Assembly (NCBI GenBank): GCA_917880885.1
Contig: OU862927.1
Location: 37,103,571 to 37,167,570, forward strand
From: Limnephilus marmoratus
Taxonomy: Eukaryota; Arthropoda; Insecta; Trichoptera; Limnephilidae
DNA length: 64,000 nt
Direction: 5' to 3'
The notes below the pieces were generated by a model that was not told the DNA's origin, ran no database searches, and worked only from the letters and a program-made list of their open reading frames with translations. This document shows, piece by piece, positions 56,901 through 64,000 of the stretch. Both the position numbers and the translations under genes were made by a program. Position 1 is the first letter of the stretch. Each line of letters starts with the position of its first letter.

Positions 56901-59900
56901 AATTTCTCAATAATGTCTAAGCAAAATAAGAATGTAATTTTTTTAAATATATTAGTTTATAAGACCGTAAATAAATGGACAAACTGAAGTATTTTAGTCA
57001 CAAAACCAGGGCGCGGATCTTTTTTTTGTGCTTTTATTTGAATTAAAATTGTGAAAATTAGTTATCAGAAAAATTTATTGATTTATTTTACTGCATGATT
57101 ATATGATTTGAAACGTATATTGTATAATACAAAGCTTTGTTTAAAATTTCAAAAATCTGCGAACGACCTACGGTAAAATCTTATTGTACTAAAAATAAAC
57201 ATATTTTCTCAAAATTTCTAACATAGTATAATGAAAATCAAATCACTTTGTTTAAACCACTATTTAATTATCACTGTCAACATGTTTAAATAACAACGTT
57301 ATCTTCGTACGAGATGTAAAATTTTAAATTTTTAAAACATAGCTTTACTAGATAGTAAATAAAGTAGATAAAGAAAAGCCTTTCGAAATCAATTTAATTT
57401 TTTTGCGGAAAAGAGTCAATACATCTAAAATTTGATTTTAAAATTACATATTTTCGGTTTTGTCTCTTTATCCCCTCTTAATAAGCCAAGTAATCTTACA
57501 TTAAAAGTGGCAAATCCTCGAATGTCATTTTTTAAATTATGTATCTTACGAATATATATTTTTTTCTAACAAAAGTAGCAAATTATCAAATGTCACTTTT
57601 TGTCCGTAAGCAACGGAAGTGTCCGATAAACACCGTGTCTACATAAACACCGGCAGCGTCCGACACTATCTGTCTACATGAACAGCGAACAGCGGTAGTG
57701 TCCGACACTATCTGACTACATAAACAGCGGCAGTGTCCAACACTATAATTTAACAAATAATAAGATAATATTCAAATTTATCCAAGACTGATTATGTAAT
57801 TCCAGATTGCGGATTGGAAAACATTTTTTCGCAGCCACTGGTACGGGGTGGGATGCGTGTAAGATCCCGTGAGTTTCCGTGGCATGTGGCCATCTTCGAA
57901 AACAGAGGCTATGGAGACGAATACGAGCAAATTTGCGGTGGTTCAATAGTGAGGAGTCAACTGGTGATAACCGGTGAGTTCTGGCAGGACTTCTCCATAT
58001 ACATCTAAATACTGTAAATAATAGGTTGGGGTACAAATATAATATAAATTTTGACACGAGGGGGTACCAAATGCATTATTATTAATGTTATTAAATAGCG
58101 GTGAGCACTGAGTCTTACTCTTCTCAACATAGGCGGATTTAGGGGAGGGGCACGGGGGCACGGGGGCACGTGGAAAGAAGGCATAGTGGAAAATACTAGA
58201 GCTTAGTCCTAAGCAAAAGAAATAGAGCTGAGAAAAATACAAAGCATACCTGTGGAAAGAAGGCATAGTGGAAAATACTAGAGCTTAGTCCTAACCAAAA
58301 GAAATAGAGCTGAGAAAAATACAAAGCATACCTGTGGAAAGAAGGCATAGTGGAAAATACTAGAGCTTAGTCCTAACCAAAAGAAATAGAGCTGAGAAAA
58401 ATACAAAGCATACCTGTGGAAAGAAGGCATAGTGGAAAATACTAAAGCTTAGTCCTAACCAAAAGAAATAGAGCTGAGAAAAATACAAAGCATACCTGTT
58501 GGCAAAACTAGCTAATTAACTCCGTAGAGTACACCAAGAGCGCATCCAAAAGTAAGCTAAAGCCAGGGAGCTCCATGCCAGATAAACCAACAGCAGCAAC
58601 CTCGTGTAATCTCGTGCTAATCTTGTCCAGGCAAAGGGACTCCGAGGAGGTTCCAAGCTCACGTGTTGAATACAAGAAAGACATTCATCAATTGGCCACA
58701 AATAAAGACTTCGGAAGAGTAGCGACGTCAAAATTGCCTCCGTACAATTTAATATTCTTCGATCCAGATCACGAAACGAATTGGATGGCTTTGATCAAAC
58801 ATTTTAAAATCACTGGCACCATGTGAGAATCACTTTCAGCATCGATCTCGCGTAAAATCACCCCACACAGATGATGGAACAATGTATTTTGTTCCCTGAG
58901 TAAAGAAATGGCACAAGACACAAATCATCCTTGTACAAAAAGAATTCCTTGATTTTAAATAGGGTTAACACTATTTTATGACATAGTCCAATGTGCGCCT
59001 CTCAGCTCCACAAGGCGGCCAATAAAATAGTGCTACTTCACAAGGCGATTAATTAATAGTTTACTGGCCAGGTAAACAACAAGTAAAATGACTTAAAAAA
59101 GAAATAATGAAAGGTTTTTAGATTAGCTAAATAATTAATTCTTAAGGGAATAATTACTTTGGTGATAATACTATTAACATATTCTACAATAATAGATTTA
59201 CTACAGCATTCGACACCACCGTAACTTCATTAGGACACTCTAATACTAATCTGACAAGACCCCCTGCTTTTACACAATGCAACTAGATGTTAAATAAATG
59301 TAAACTCTTCAAAATTTCCCTTTAAAGCACGTATATTGTTTGTTGTTTCTAGCTGCACATTGCTTCTCATTGAAAGAAGATAATCATACGGTTGATTTGT
59401 CTGCCTATCGGGTAGTCGGGGGGAGCCTGAATTCTACCTGGACTACTGAAAATCTAGAAGGAAGGCAGCAATCTGAGGTATTTTAATTATATCAATTCAT
59501 AAATATGTGTTGATGTATTAAAGAAAATTAAATTTTAAATTGAAAATAATGCCAAGATCATTCATTCATTGACAGAGATGAAGTGAACAATGCTAATTTT
59601 ATATTGATAGATGAAAGGTTGATTTAATCTAAAAAATCTTATTTTACGGCATTTACTAACGTTTAGATAAAACTTGTTTAGTTTGCGCCAATCTTGTAGT
59701 TTATTGAAATTTATTTGAATATGAATACAGTCATGTATGGTTTTTAAATAATTTCCGATCATCGGCAAAAACCACTTCAGCAAAAACAATACGGTGACAA
59801 TATCGGTTATAACAAGTGTTGGGCCTAATTGGGACCCTTGAGGTATAGGTAACACAGCGAGAGTTGGAAGCAATAAAAATGCTTAGAATTGATGTATTTG

Positions 59901-62212
59901 TATATCTGTGTGGGCTTCAAACCACGCCCAGATACCCGAAAGGGCCCTTTGCCTTGCTTACGCCCGCTCATTGTAACTAGTGTAGAAGAGACAGCGAGCT
60001 TTTATGGCCTCACTAAAAGTGCATTTACAAGGTGTTCTAATCATTCAGTTCGTAATAAGATGTAAACTTAGAGTAACGATATACTATATACTCTAAGGAT
60101 GTAAACATACAAGTACTTACATATCGCAAGTGAAATAATTACTGGGTTGTAAATTTAAAATAATTAATATTTTTCATTATTTTCGATTCGAATCTTTATT
60201 AGTAGATTTATAGTGTGTAAAGTGTGCAAGTGTAATATTTATTATGACATCATGGATTACCGTTATAAGACAGGACGTGGCAAATCACTGAATGGACAAA
60301 GTCGAGAAATATATGGGAAATTTTGAATTTTGATTGAATGAAAATCAAATTTCTATCCCAACTGAAACCGATGTTTCTTTCTTGGTAATCAAGTTTAAAA
60401 GTAGTTTACTTTTCAAAATCTATGCCTATTAAACGTGTAGTGGCATATGACAGCATGTGGATTATTTAATTTATAAAATATTACGTATATATATTATAAT
60501 AAATTCATCTTTTTGATTAACATGATATTTTTTTAATCTTGTCGTTATATATGAATATCCATTTGAATTCTACCCGGAAGATTATCACATTTACTTAATA
60601 TAATTTATTTTGATAACCTTCAGTATTACAATAAAAATTTTGTAAAACAAAATAAGTTTTATGTAATCGACTTCAACACTCTTTGGCTACGAATTCTCAA
60701 TCGTGAAATAATCATTAATTGTTTTTTTAGAGCCTAAAACGAAACACGCTGTATGAAAATTTTGCATCTGTGTGAGTACTATGATGCAGTCAACTTAACT
60801 TGCTAGACATATACATTGCTAGTAGTTATGAGTTTGGGTGACAAGCTATAATTATTTTTTAATTGAAGATTTTACGCTATTCCCAGTTTTTTACTGGTAA
60901 ATCTTTTCCACGATTATCGAAGAACAAATATAGGAAACAATACAGTTTAGAGAAAGTGAGTTAGTGAGGTGGAGGTGCTTAAAGTGCCTTTCGTTTTCAA
61001 CTCTCACAAACACAAGACTTTAGGATGTCTTTGTAAAACTAAAGGACTAGGGATCTAACAATTTTTTGGTTGTGTTCAGAAACATAATGTAAAAACAATA
61101 TTGCAGGTGCTCGCTGTTCGCTTGGGAGAAAATTACGGAGCTCACGTCCGTAACTTCCAAGACGATATTGCTATTGTGCACCTCCGAACCGAGTTTATCT
61201 TCTCCCCCGTAGTGCGTGCAGTCTGCCTGGATCTGGTGGACAGGGAGCTGCACAACACGCAGATCAGCCCGGGCAGGATAGGGAAGGTAATTATATATGT
61301 ATATCGTTATCTTAGTTAATGGTGACAGGGAGCAAGCATAAAGTTAATAGAAATTTTTTTCCAAACGAATGGCGATTTACGATATATTTAATAGTGTTTT
61401 ATAATGCAACCTAAAGATTTTATATAACAAATCAGTGACCAAAAGTGAATAATTGTGTTTGTCCTGCAGGTGGCGGGCTGGGGGCTCACAGAGTTAGGCA
61501 CCGCATCAAACCAACTCAATTTCCTTCAGATTCCCGTTGTGGGGAGCAGGCAGTGCTACTGGCAGATGCGATCAGACAACAAGGCCCATATTACATCAGA
61601 CAAGATTTGCGCAGGACACACGAACGGCTGGTTTACGCATATACAAATATATCAAAAATTCCCACATAACCTTCCTCTTCCCCAGCTTCCTCTTCTCCAT
61701 CTCCTTCCCTTCCCCACTACCTTTAGCTTCACAACATACCCTAACTGAGGATACCGTAGTCTCACTGGCTCCAGACGGGGGCAGCAGGGATTCTTGTATG
61801 GTATTTACATAAAAAAAATAAAAATAACCGACACATTCCATTTACTTCCAGTCTCAGCGATGTAACCGGGAGACAGCGGGGGCAGGCTGGTGTTTCCGCT
61901 GCAGAATGTGAACGCAAGTCCCCGGGCTGATACCTGCCCGCAAATCACCACCTAACCGACACTTTCTATTTACTTCCAGGTTCAGCCATGTGTTCGGGAG
62001 ACAGTGGGGGCGGGCTGGTGTTCCCGCTGCAGGATACGGTCACGGCCCCCCCGCGCTGGTACCTTCGTGCAGTTCTCAGCAGTGCTCCGAAATCCTACCG
62101 CGATATAAATGAATGCCTGACCGAATATCTCACCATGTACACTAACATATTCTCTCACGGAACGTGGCTGTCATTAAATATGGAACAACTACAGCCACAA
62201 AGTAAAATTTGA
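50906..62212 (+). CDS. Secreted S1 (chymotrypsin-fold) serine protease, six exons
   Basis: Exons 50906-50969, 57806-57973, 59353-59477, 61107-61286, 61470-61626 and 61980-62212 join in frame (927 nt, 308 residues). Residues 1-16 are a signal peptide. Catalytic residues are His80 (TAAHC), Asp139 (DDIAIV) and Ser240 (GDSGGG). Activation would occur at PL/VRGG after Leu33, and the pocket residue six before Ser240 is Ala234, not the Asp of trypsin. Leu activation, the GDSGGG triple glycine and a RWYLR strand resemble insect modular serine proteases (ModSP/HP14), which start immune cascades. The LDLa and sushi domains of those are absent here. Secretion to hemolymph or gut is inferred. The exon 5 donor is non-canonical, so the gene may be impaired. 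Confidence 0.75.
51216..51258 (+). ncRNA. Hammerhead-ribozyme-like motif, copy B (decayed)
   Basis: Same order as copy A: ACCAG, CTGAAGA, TGGCCTCAACATGCT, GAAA, CCGG, ACGGT. Here both core boxes fit the hammerhead consensus (CUGANGA and GAAA), but stem II and the outer stem have lost pairing. A TAAATTAAAGTGGAAATAAG tail follows, as in copy A. It lies in protease intron 1. Confidence 0.3.
51416..51650. mobile_element. Foldback element around a 3' fragment of a tRNA-derived SINE
   Basis: Arms of about 53 bp (51416-51468 and 51597-51650) are inverted copies with one mismatch and a 1-2 base gap, containing TTTTGAAGGTTATTCCCATC. Between them lie only the T arm of a tRNA-like sequence (TTCTGGGTTCGAGTCCCAG) and the SINE tail, shared with 51872-52026. 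Confidence 0.75.
51872..52026 (+). mobile_element. tRNA-derived SINE with full tRNA-like head
   Basis: The head 51872-51944 folds as a tRNA. The D arm is GCG/CGC with AAATTGGTAAA, the anticodon arm TCGTC/GACGA pairs fully, and the T arm is CTGGG with loop TTCGAGT. The acceptor is degraded. The loop CCGGATA places C at position 33, as in the 49245 element. The tail ATTATCTTTTTCCG...TTATTATTATTATC matches that in the foldback at 51468-51596. RNA polymerase III boxes are present. Confidence 0.65.
52525..53000 (+). repeat. Dispersed repeat family C, copy 2, with LINE insert
   Basis: Matches 38690-38935 on both sides of the insertion at 52660-52898. Its right part ends GGGACTCTTGTGTTATATT. Confidence 0.7.
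52660..52898 (-). pseudogene. LINE 3' terminus (RTE-like ORF tail) with 13-bp target duplication
   Basis: On the minus strand it encodes VGRPRLRWEDEV, then VPNWKSAAEDRRSWRQLL and a stop. This is the end of a LINE ORF (GRPRxRWxDxV / DRxxW pattern). A short (GAA)n tail follows. Target duplication CCTTCAGCATCAC is perfect (52647-52659 and 52899-52911). It is a severely 5'-truncated insertion of only 239 bp. Confidence 0.8.
53225..53348 (+). repeat. 15-16 bp GC-rich minisatellite
   Basis: About eight copies of GCCGGACCAACTGTC with point variants (AATTGTC, AATTGCC, AATTACC, AAATGTCG). The frames on both strands are the repeat only. Confidence 0.85.
53555..53895 (+). mobile_element. Family S repeat, internally deleted copy
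   Basis: Starts GGGAGGCGGAAATGGGTAC and ends GGGCCTCCTGTGTGGAGC. The central AGAGAGACTGG/CCGGACTCTCTCGA part is deleted. It abuts the hAT element that starts at 53928. Confidence 0.75.
54108..54208. repeat. Perfect 32-bp inverted repeat, 37-bp spacer
   Basis: Arms 54108-54139 and 54177-54208 are exact reverse complements, containing AGCCCGCCTGCCGCCAACCG. GC-rich arms in an AT-rich locus imply a stable cruciform or hairpin. It belongs to the hAT element at 53928. Confidence 0.85.
54401..55771 (+). mobile_element. 5'-truncated LINE in the hAT element
   Basis: Begins within RT, ends with a short (GAA)n tail, and has a plausible 7-bp target AGTAATA on both sides (54394-54400 and 55772-55778). 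Only the second half of ORF2 was copied. Confidence 0.7.
54409..55740 (+). pseudogene. LINE reverse transcriptase with C-terminal zinc motif
   Basis: RT motif A is AAFIDLSAAYDTVWHKG, motif B GLAQGSVLAPSLFNIY and motif C FAYADDFAI. NWRLKPNGSKT and RYLGITLDRSLN follow, all in order. A TGA near 55395 interrupts the frame, which then continues in the same frame to HMMHRWGLKESATCECG and a C-x-C-x7-H-x4-C motif, with a stop at 55738-55740. Better preserved than the other LINEs here, with a single visible stop after the truncation. Confidence 0.85.
56455..56525 (-). mobile_element. tRNA-related sequence (SINE head)
   Basis: On the minus strand TTTGGCTGAGTTGGCATCGC is an A-box/D-arm. TTTGG-GTCCCAT-CCAGG forms an anticodon arm with U33 and anticodon CCC. 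GAGTTCAATTCC is a B-box. The T stem and acceptor pair poorly. It probably belongs to a SINE or MITE rather than a functional tRNA gene. Confidence 0.4.
56632..57265 (-). repeat. Repeat P, copy B (protease intron 1)
   Basis: Inverted relative to 50130-50695, with shared order of motifs over more than 500 bp. Copies differ by many substitutions and small gaps, so the duplication is old. Confidence 0.7.
57600..57745 (+). repeat. Degenerate 40-45 bp repeat before exon 2
   Basis: Three to four imperfect copies of GTGTCCGACACTATCTG...CTACATAAACAGCGGCA. Each contains the short palindrome GTGTCCGACAC. It ends 60 bp before the exon 2 acceptor. Confidence 0.65.
57806..57973 (+). CDS. Protease exon 2: activation site and N-terminal barrel
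   Basis: The acceptor is TTCCAG and the donor G/GTGAGT, phase 1 at both ends. It encodes DCGLENIFSQPL/VRGG, then REFPWHVAIF and ICGGSIVRSQLVIT. Cys23 likely bridges to the Cys in AVCLDL of exon 4, as in other two-chain S1 proteases. Confidence 0.85.
58171..58498 (+). repeat. 82-bp tandem repeat, four copies
   Basis: GCATAGTGG landmarks at 58181, 58263, 58345 and 58427 give an exact 82-bp period. Copies are nearly identical, so expansion is recent. It lies in protease intron 2. Confidence 0.9.
58575..58826 (+). other. Unassigned 83-codon open frame in intron 2
   Basis: Translates to a non-repetitive, charged sequence with VEYKKDIHQLATNKDFG and PYNLIFFDPDHETNWMALI. Composition looks protein-like, but I recognise no family. 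It may be a scrap of a retroelement or an old exon. It is not needed for the protease frame. Confidence 0.25.
59353..59477 (+). CDS. Protease exon 3: catalytic histidine
   Basis: The acceptor is TTTCTAG. The first codon is completed from exon 2 to give TAAHC, with His80 as general base. It ends EGRQQSE at GAG/GTATTT, phase 0. Confidence 0.88.
59562..59890 (-). pseudogene. LINE RT fragment in intron 3
   Basis: The minus strand encodes PIPQGSQLGPTLVI (RT motif B), and after a lesion KTIHDCIHIQINFNKLQDW and LNVSKCRKIRF. These are jockey-type RT boxes. The catalytic FADD box is damaged. Confidence 0.65.
61107..61286 (+). CDS. Protease exon 4: catalytic aspartate
   Basis: The acceptor is TTGCAG and the donor AAG/GTAATT, phase 0 both sides. 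It encodes VLAVRLGENYG, NFQDDIAIVHL with Asp139, and RAVCLDL. Confidence 0.9.
61470..61626 (+). CDS. Protease exon 5: VAGWG strand, irregular donor
   Basis: The acceptor is CTGCAG. It encodes VAGWGLTELGTASNQLNFL through SDKICAGHTN. To join exon 6 in frame the exon must end at 61626 (phase 1), where the next bases are GC, not GT. Family C repeat sequence starts within about 30 bases. The open frame otherwise reads on to a stop at 61667-61669. Confidence 0.75.
61640..61825 (+). repeat. Dispersed repeat family C, 3' fragment
   Basis: Shares CTTCCCTTCCCCACTACCTT, CTCACTGGCTCCAGACGG and GATTCTTGTATGGTATT-type phrases with 38800-38935 and 52610-53000. It occupies most of intron 5. Confidence 0.65.
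61828..61955 (+). pseudogene. Decayed duplicate of the active-serine exon
   Basis: A 128-bp tandem duplicate of the intron end plus the start of exon 6. It keeps the acceptor TTACTTCCAG (61842-61851) and codons for the GDSGG and LVFPLQ region. The conserved Cys codon before it became TAA, and the copy lacks the rest of exon 6. Use of this acceptor would truncate the enzyme before Ser240. Confidence 0.8.
61980..62212 (+). CDS. Protease exon 6: catalytic serine and C-terminus
   Basis: The acceptor is TACTTCCAG. The first residues, GSAMCSGDSGGG, hold Ser240. RWYLRAVLSSAP and ECLTEYLTMYTN follow, then a C-terminal extension ending QPQSKI. The stop TGA is at 62210-62212. Confidence 0.9.
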
Positions 62213-62221
62213 TTCTTATAA

Positions 62222-62227
62222 ATTAAA
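62222..62227 (+). terminator. Possible polyadenylation signal ATTAAA
   Basis: ATTAAA, a common variant signal, lies ten bases after the protease stop codon. No canonical AATAAA is seen within the next 150 bases. Confidence 0.3.
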
Positions 62228-62570
62228 TTTACAAAAAATGTACGCATGTAGGTTAAGGTGGTCCAGGCCTACATAGTAAATTTTATTTTTTTCAAATATA
62301 GATGTAGCCACCCATTTTATTTGTTACACCTATCATTCCTATTATGTGTAAAAAATTTCAGCCCCCAATATTATATACAAGGGGGTGCTCATCGAGTTAG
62401 AAGTTTCTGACAAAAGTTCTGGATTTTAAGTAAAACACGTAATTTAAGTTTTATTAATATTACAAGAATTTTAGTCAAATAAGTTTAAAACGTATTTAAA
62501 TTTTAACAAAATTTCGTAACAAAGCAATAATTAACATAATATTAGTCGCAATCTTTCAAAAACATGTTTG

Positions 62571-63941
62571 TTAACTCCTTTTTGAATGTTTCAATAGAAA
62601 CGATTTTTCTGTTTTGTTCAATGATGTGAAGTAAAAATTGCTTTTGTTACTCATTCTTAGTGAGTATCGTATTGTAATCTTCAAATAGTTTAACATCTCT
62701 TTCCGCTGTATCATTAAGAACACGCAAATTTTTGACTCAGCTTTTGCCTTGAAGGTAATCAACATTGTTAATCCAAGTCTCAGGAGGTAATTACAAGAAA
62801 GAGTCCTTGACATCAAGAACTAAGAGCGTTTTCAATGTTGTTTGTGTTGCAAAAGCTTCTAATGTAACCTCTGAGGCAAGCTTAGCAGAATCACTTCGTA
62901 CTGAACGATTACTGCCATCAGAATTTATTTTTTGAACAATGGCCTGTTTCTCAGCGTCAGACAGCTTCTCAATAAATAAGGTAAATGCGACTAGTTCATC
63001 TGACAAATACCATAAGTGACGCTCTAAGACACCCCTAGCTGCTACACTGATTTCGGAATCAATGACTTAGTACAATTTTAAGCTATTCCAAAGTATTAAG
63101 TTATTTACTGGTGCACCTGCTGCCAAAGACGCTTCGATTCAAACTTTAGTGTAGATGATAACTTACAAATCGAACAATTTGTTTTTCTTCTCTCCTGATT
63201 AGTTTAAATCTTGGTACGATCAAGCGCCCTGGTAACGTATTGTGTAAATATGTCACTTGTAGACAACTTAACGCACTGCAAACTCATCTTTGAACTTATC
63301 CTCTAATATGCTAGCATTACTTGAAGTGCTACTGAAGCTGCATTCAAGTTCTAACTCTTGTCTCGACACCACCGAAGATGAAGCATTACTTTCAACAGCC
63401 ATTTCTTTCAATTCTTCAGATCTTTGTTTCCGTTTTAGAGAACTTTCTTTGACCTTTTCTAGTTTCTTGTCAATTGAGGTCATAATCATCTTACGTTCTC
63501 ACCTTTGATCGATGAGAAACGCTCTTGTCTTCCGTAATTTTTTATCAAATTCAAAGCGCTTGCATGGGCAATATCAAAAAGTTTGTCTAGTTCTTTTTTA
63601 AACAAATACTCTCCTTTTCTTTGTGCTTCAGAATTTCTTCCTCTCTTTTTATTTAAGAGCAGCCAGTTCTTAAAAAACTTAATCAGTTTTTCAATGCAGT
63701 GATTTTGTTGTCTGGTCGGAATACTAGATTTACTCCATACTTTTATAAGTTCTTGAATAAGTACAAGCGCGGAATCTTTCACATTTTTGCAATCATTTAA
63801 TGTGTAGTGATAACGGAGTAAAACTTGCCGAAGAGTAGGATGTTGGTTAAGCCTTATCAATGGCTCAATATCTCGAACCCCAAGTAGAAAAATTTTGTAT
63901 TTTTTTCGAGTAGATGAACACATTTTATTACACTGATTCAC
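62571..63941 (-). pseudogene. Broken gene of a repetitive, probably transposon-encoded family
   Basis: N-terminal part 63941-63486: a 151-residue frame with KKYKIFLLGVRDIEPLIRL, VWSKSSIPTRQQNHCIEKL and KELDKLFDIAHASALNLI. A second frame (63489-63268) is Lys/Ser-rich. After several stops a third piece near 63030-62791 reads ERHLWYLSDELVAFTLF. I recall W-x-KA-x-IP, LFDIAH and HLWYL-x-x-EL motifs from a multicopy arthropod family often found near transposons. No catalytic motif is visible, so the function stays unassigned. The window ends just upstream of the start. Confidence 0.5.
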
Positions 63942-64000
63942 TTCACAGTCTACTAAATAAGTATCAAATACTGTTCAAATTTGTCTATAAAACTCTCTAG

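Overview
This is a TE-dominated, AT-rich stretch of eukaryotic (insect) chromosome, and probably a lepidopteran one. The evidence for an insect is a spliced serine protease gene with GT-AG introns, BEL/Pao retrotransposons, jockey-like LINEs, hAT elements and a Harbinger-type MITE. The narrower placement in Lepidoptera rests on remembered features of moth and butterfly repeats: Helitrons with a GGCAT/ATGCC hairpin before CTAG, and an element ending in a TTTTTGAAGTCG block. It is an inference. There is no bacterial-style gene organisation.

Layout. 1-9,300: tandem repeats (40 bp and 60 bp units), two Helitrons, SINE-like copies, a LINE scrap, a hammerhead-like motif and a 971 bp Harbinger MITE. 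9,300-19,100: two minus-strand LINE fragments, each split by a large non-autonomous hAT element with a perfect 8 bp target duplication (10,761-14,082 and 16,062-18,709). 19,100-24,500: a third Helitron, a 910 bp hAT MITE, an LTR-like promoter region and head-to-head SINE-like copies. 24,504-45,302: a nest of transposons. BEL-1 (minus) carries a hAT insert, and BEL-2 (minus) sits in its 5' LTR. BEL-2 is split by a 6.5 kb terminal-inverted-repeat element of unknown superfamily, which itself contains another DNA element, a tRNA-headed SINE, a LINE tail and further copies.

45,300-50,900: degenerate repeats, a probable serine protease relic, and a foldback element around a tRNA-like cloverleaf. 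50,906-62,212: the one host gene I can support, a six-exon, 308-residue secreted S1 protease on the plus strand. Its first intron (6.8 kb) holds tRNA-like SINEs, a hAT element with a LINE inside, and minisatellites. Its exon carrying the active serine is preceded by a decayed tandem duplicate, and its exon 5 lacks a canonical donor site. 62,570-63,941: a broken minus-strand gene of a repetitive, probably transposon-encoded family.

Apart from the protease, everything coding here is mobile-element sequence with stops, frameshifts or deletions. The nesting gives a relative order: BEL-1, then BEL-2 (LTRs differing at one base by eye), then the 6.5 kb element. Homology calls come from reading protein motifs by eye, without database searches.
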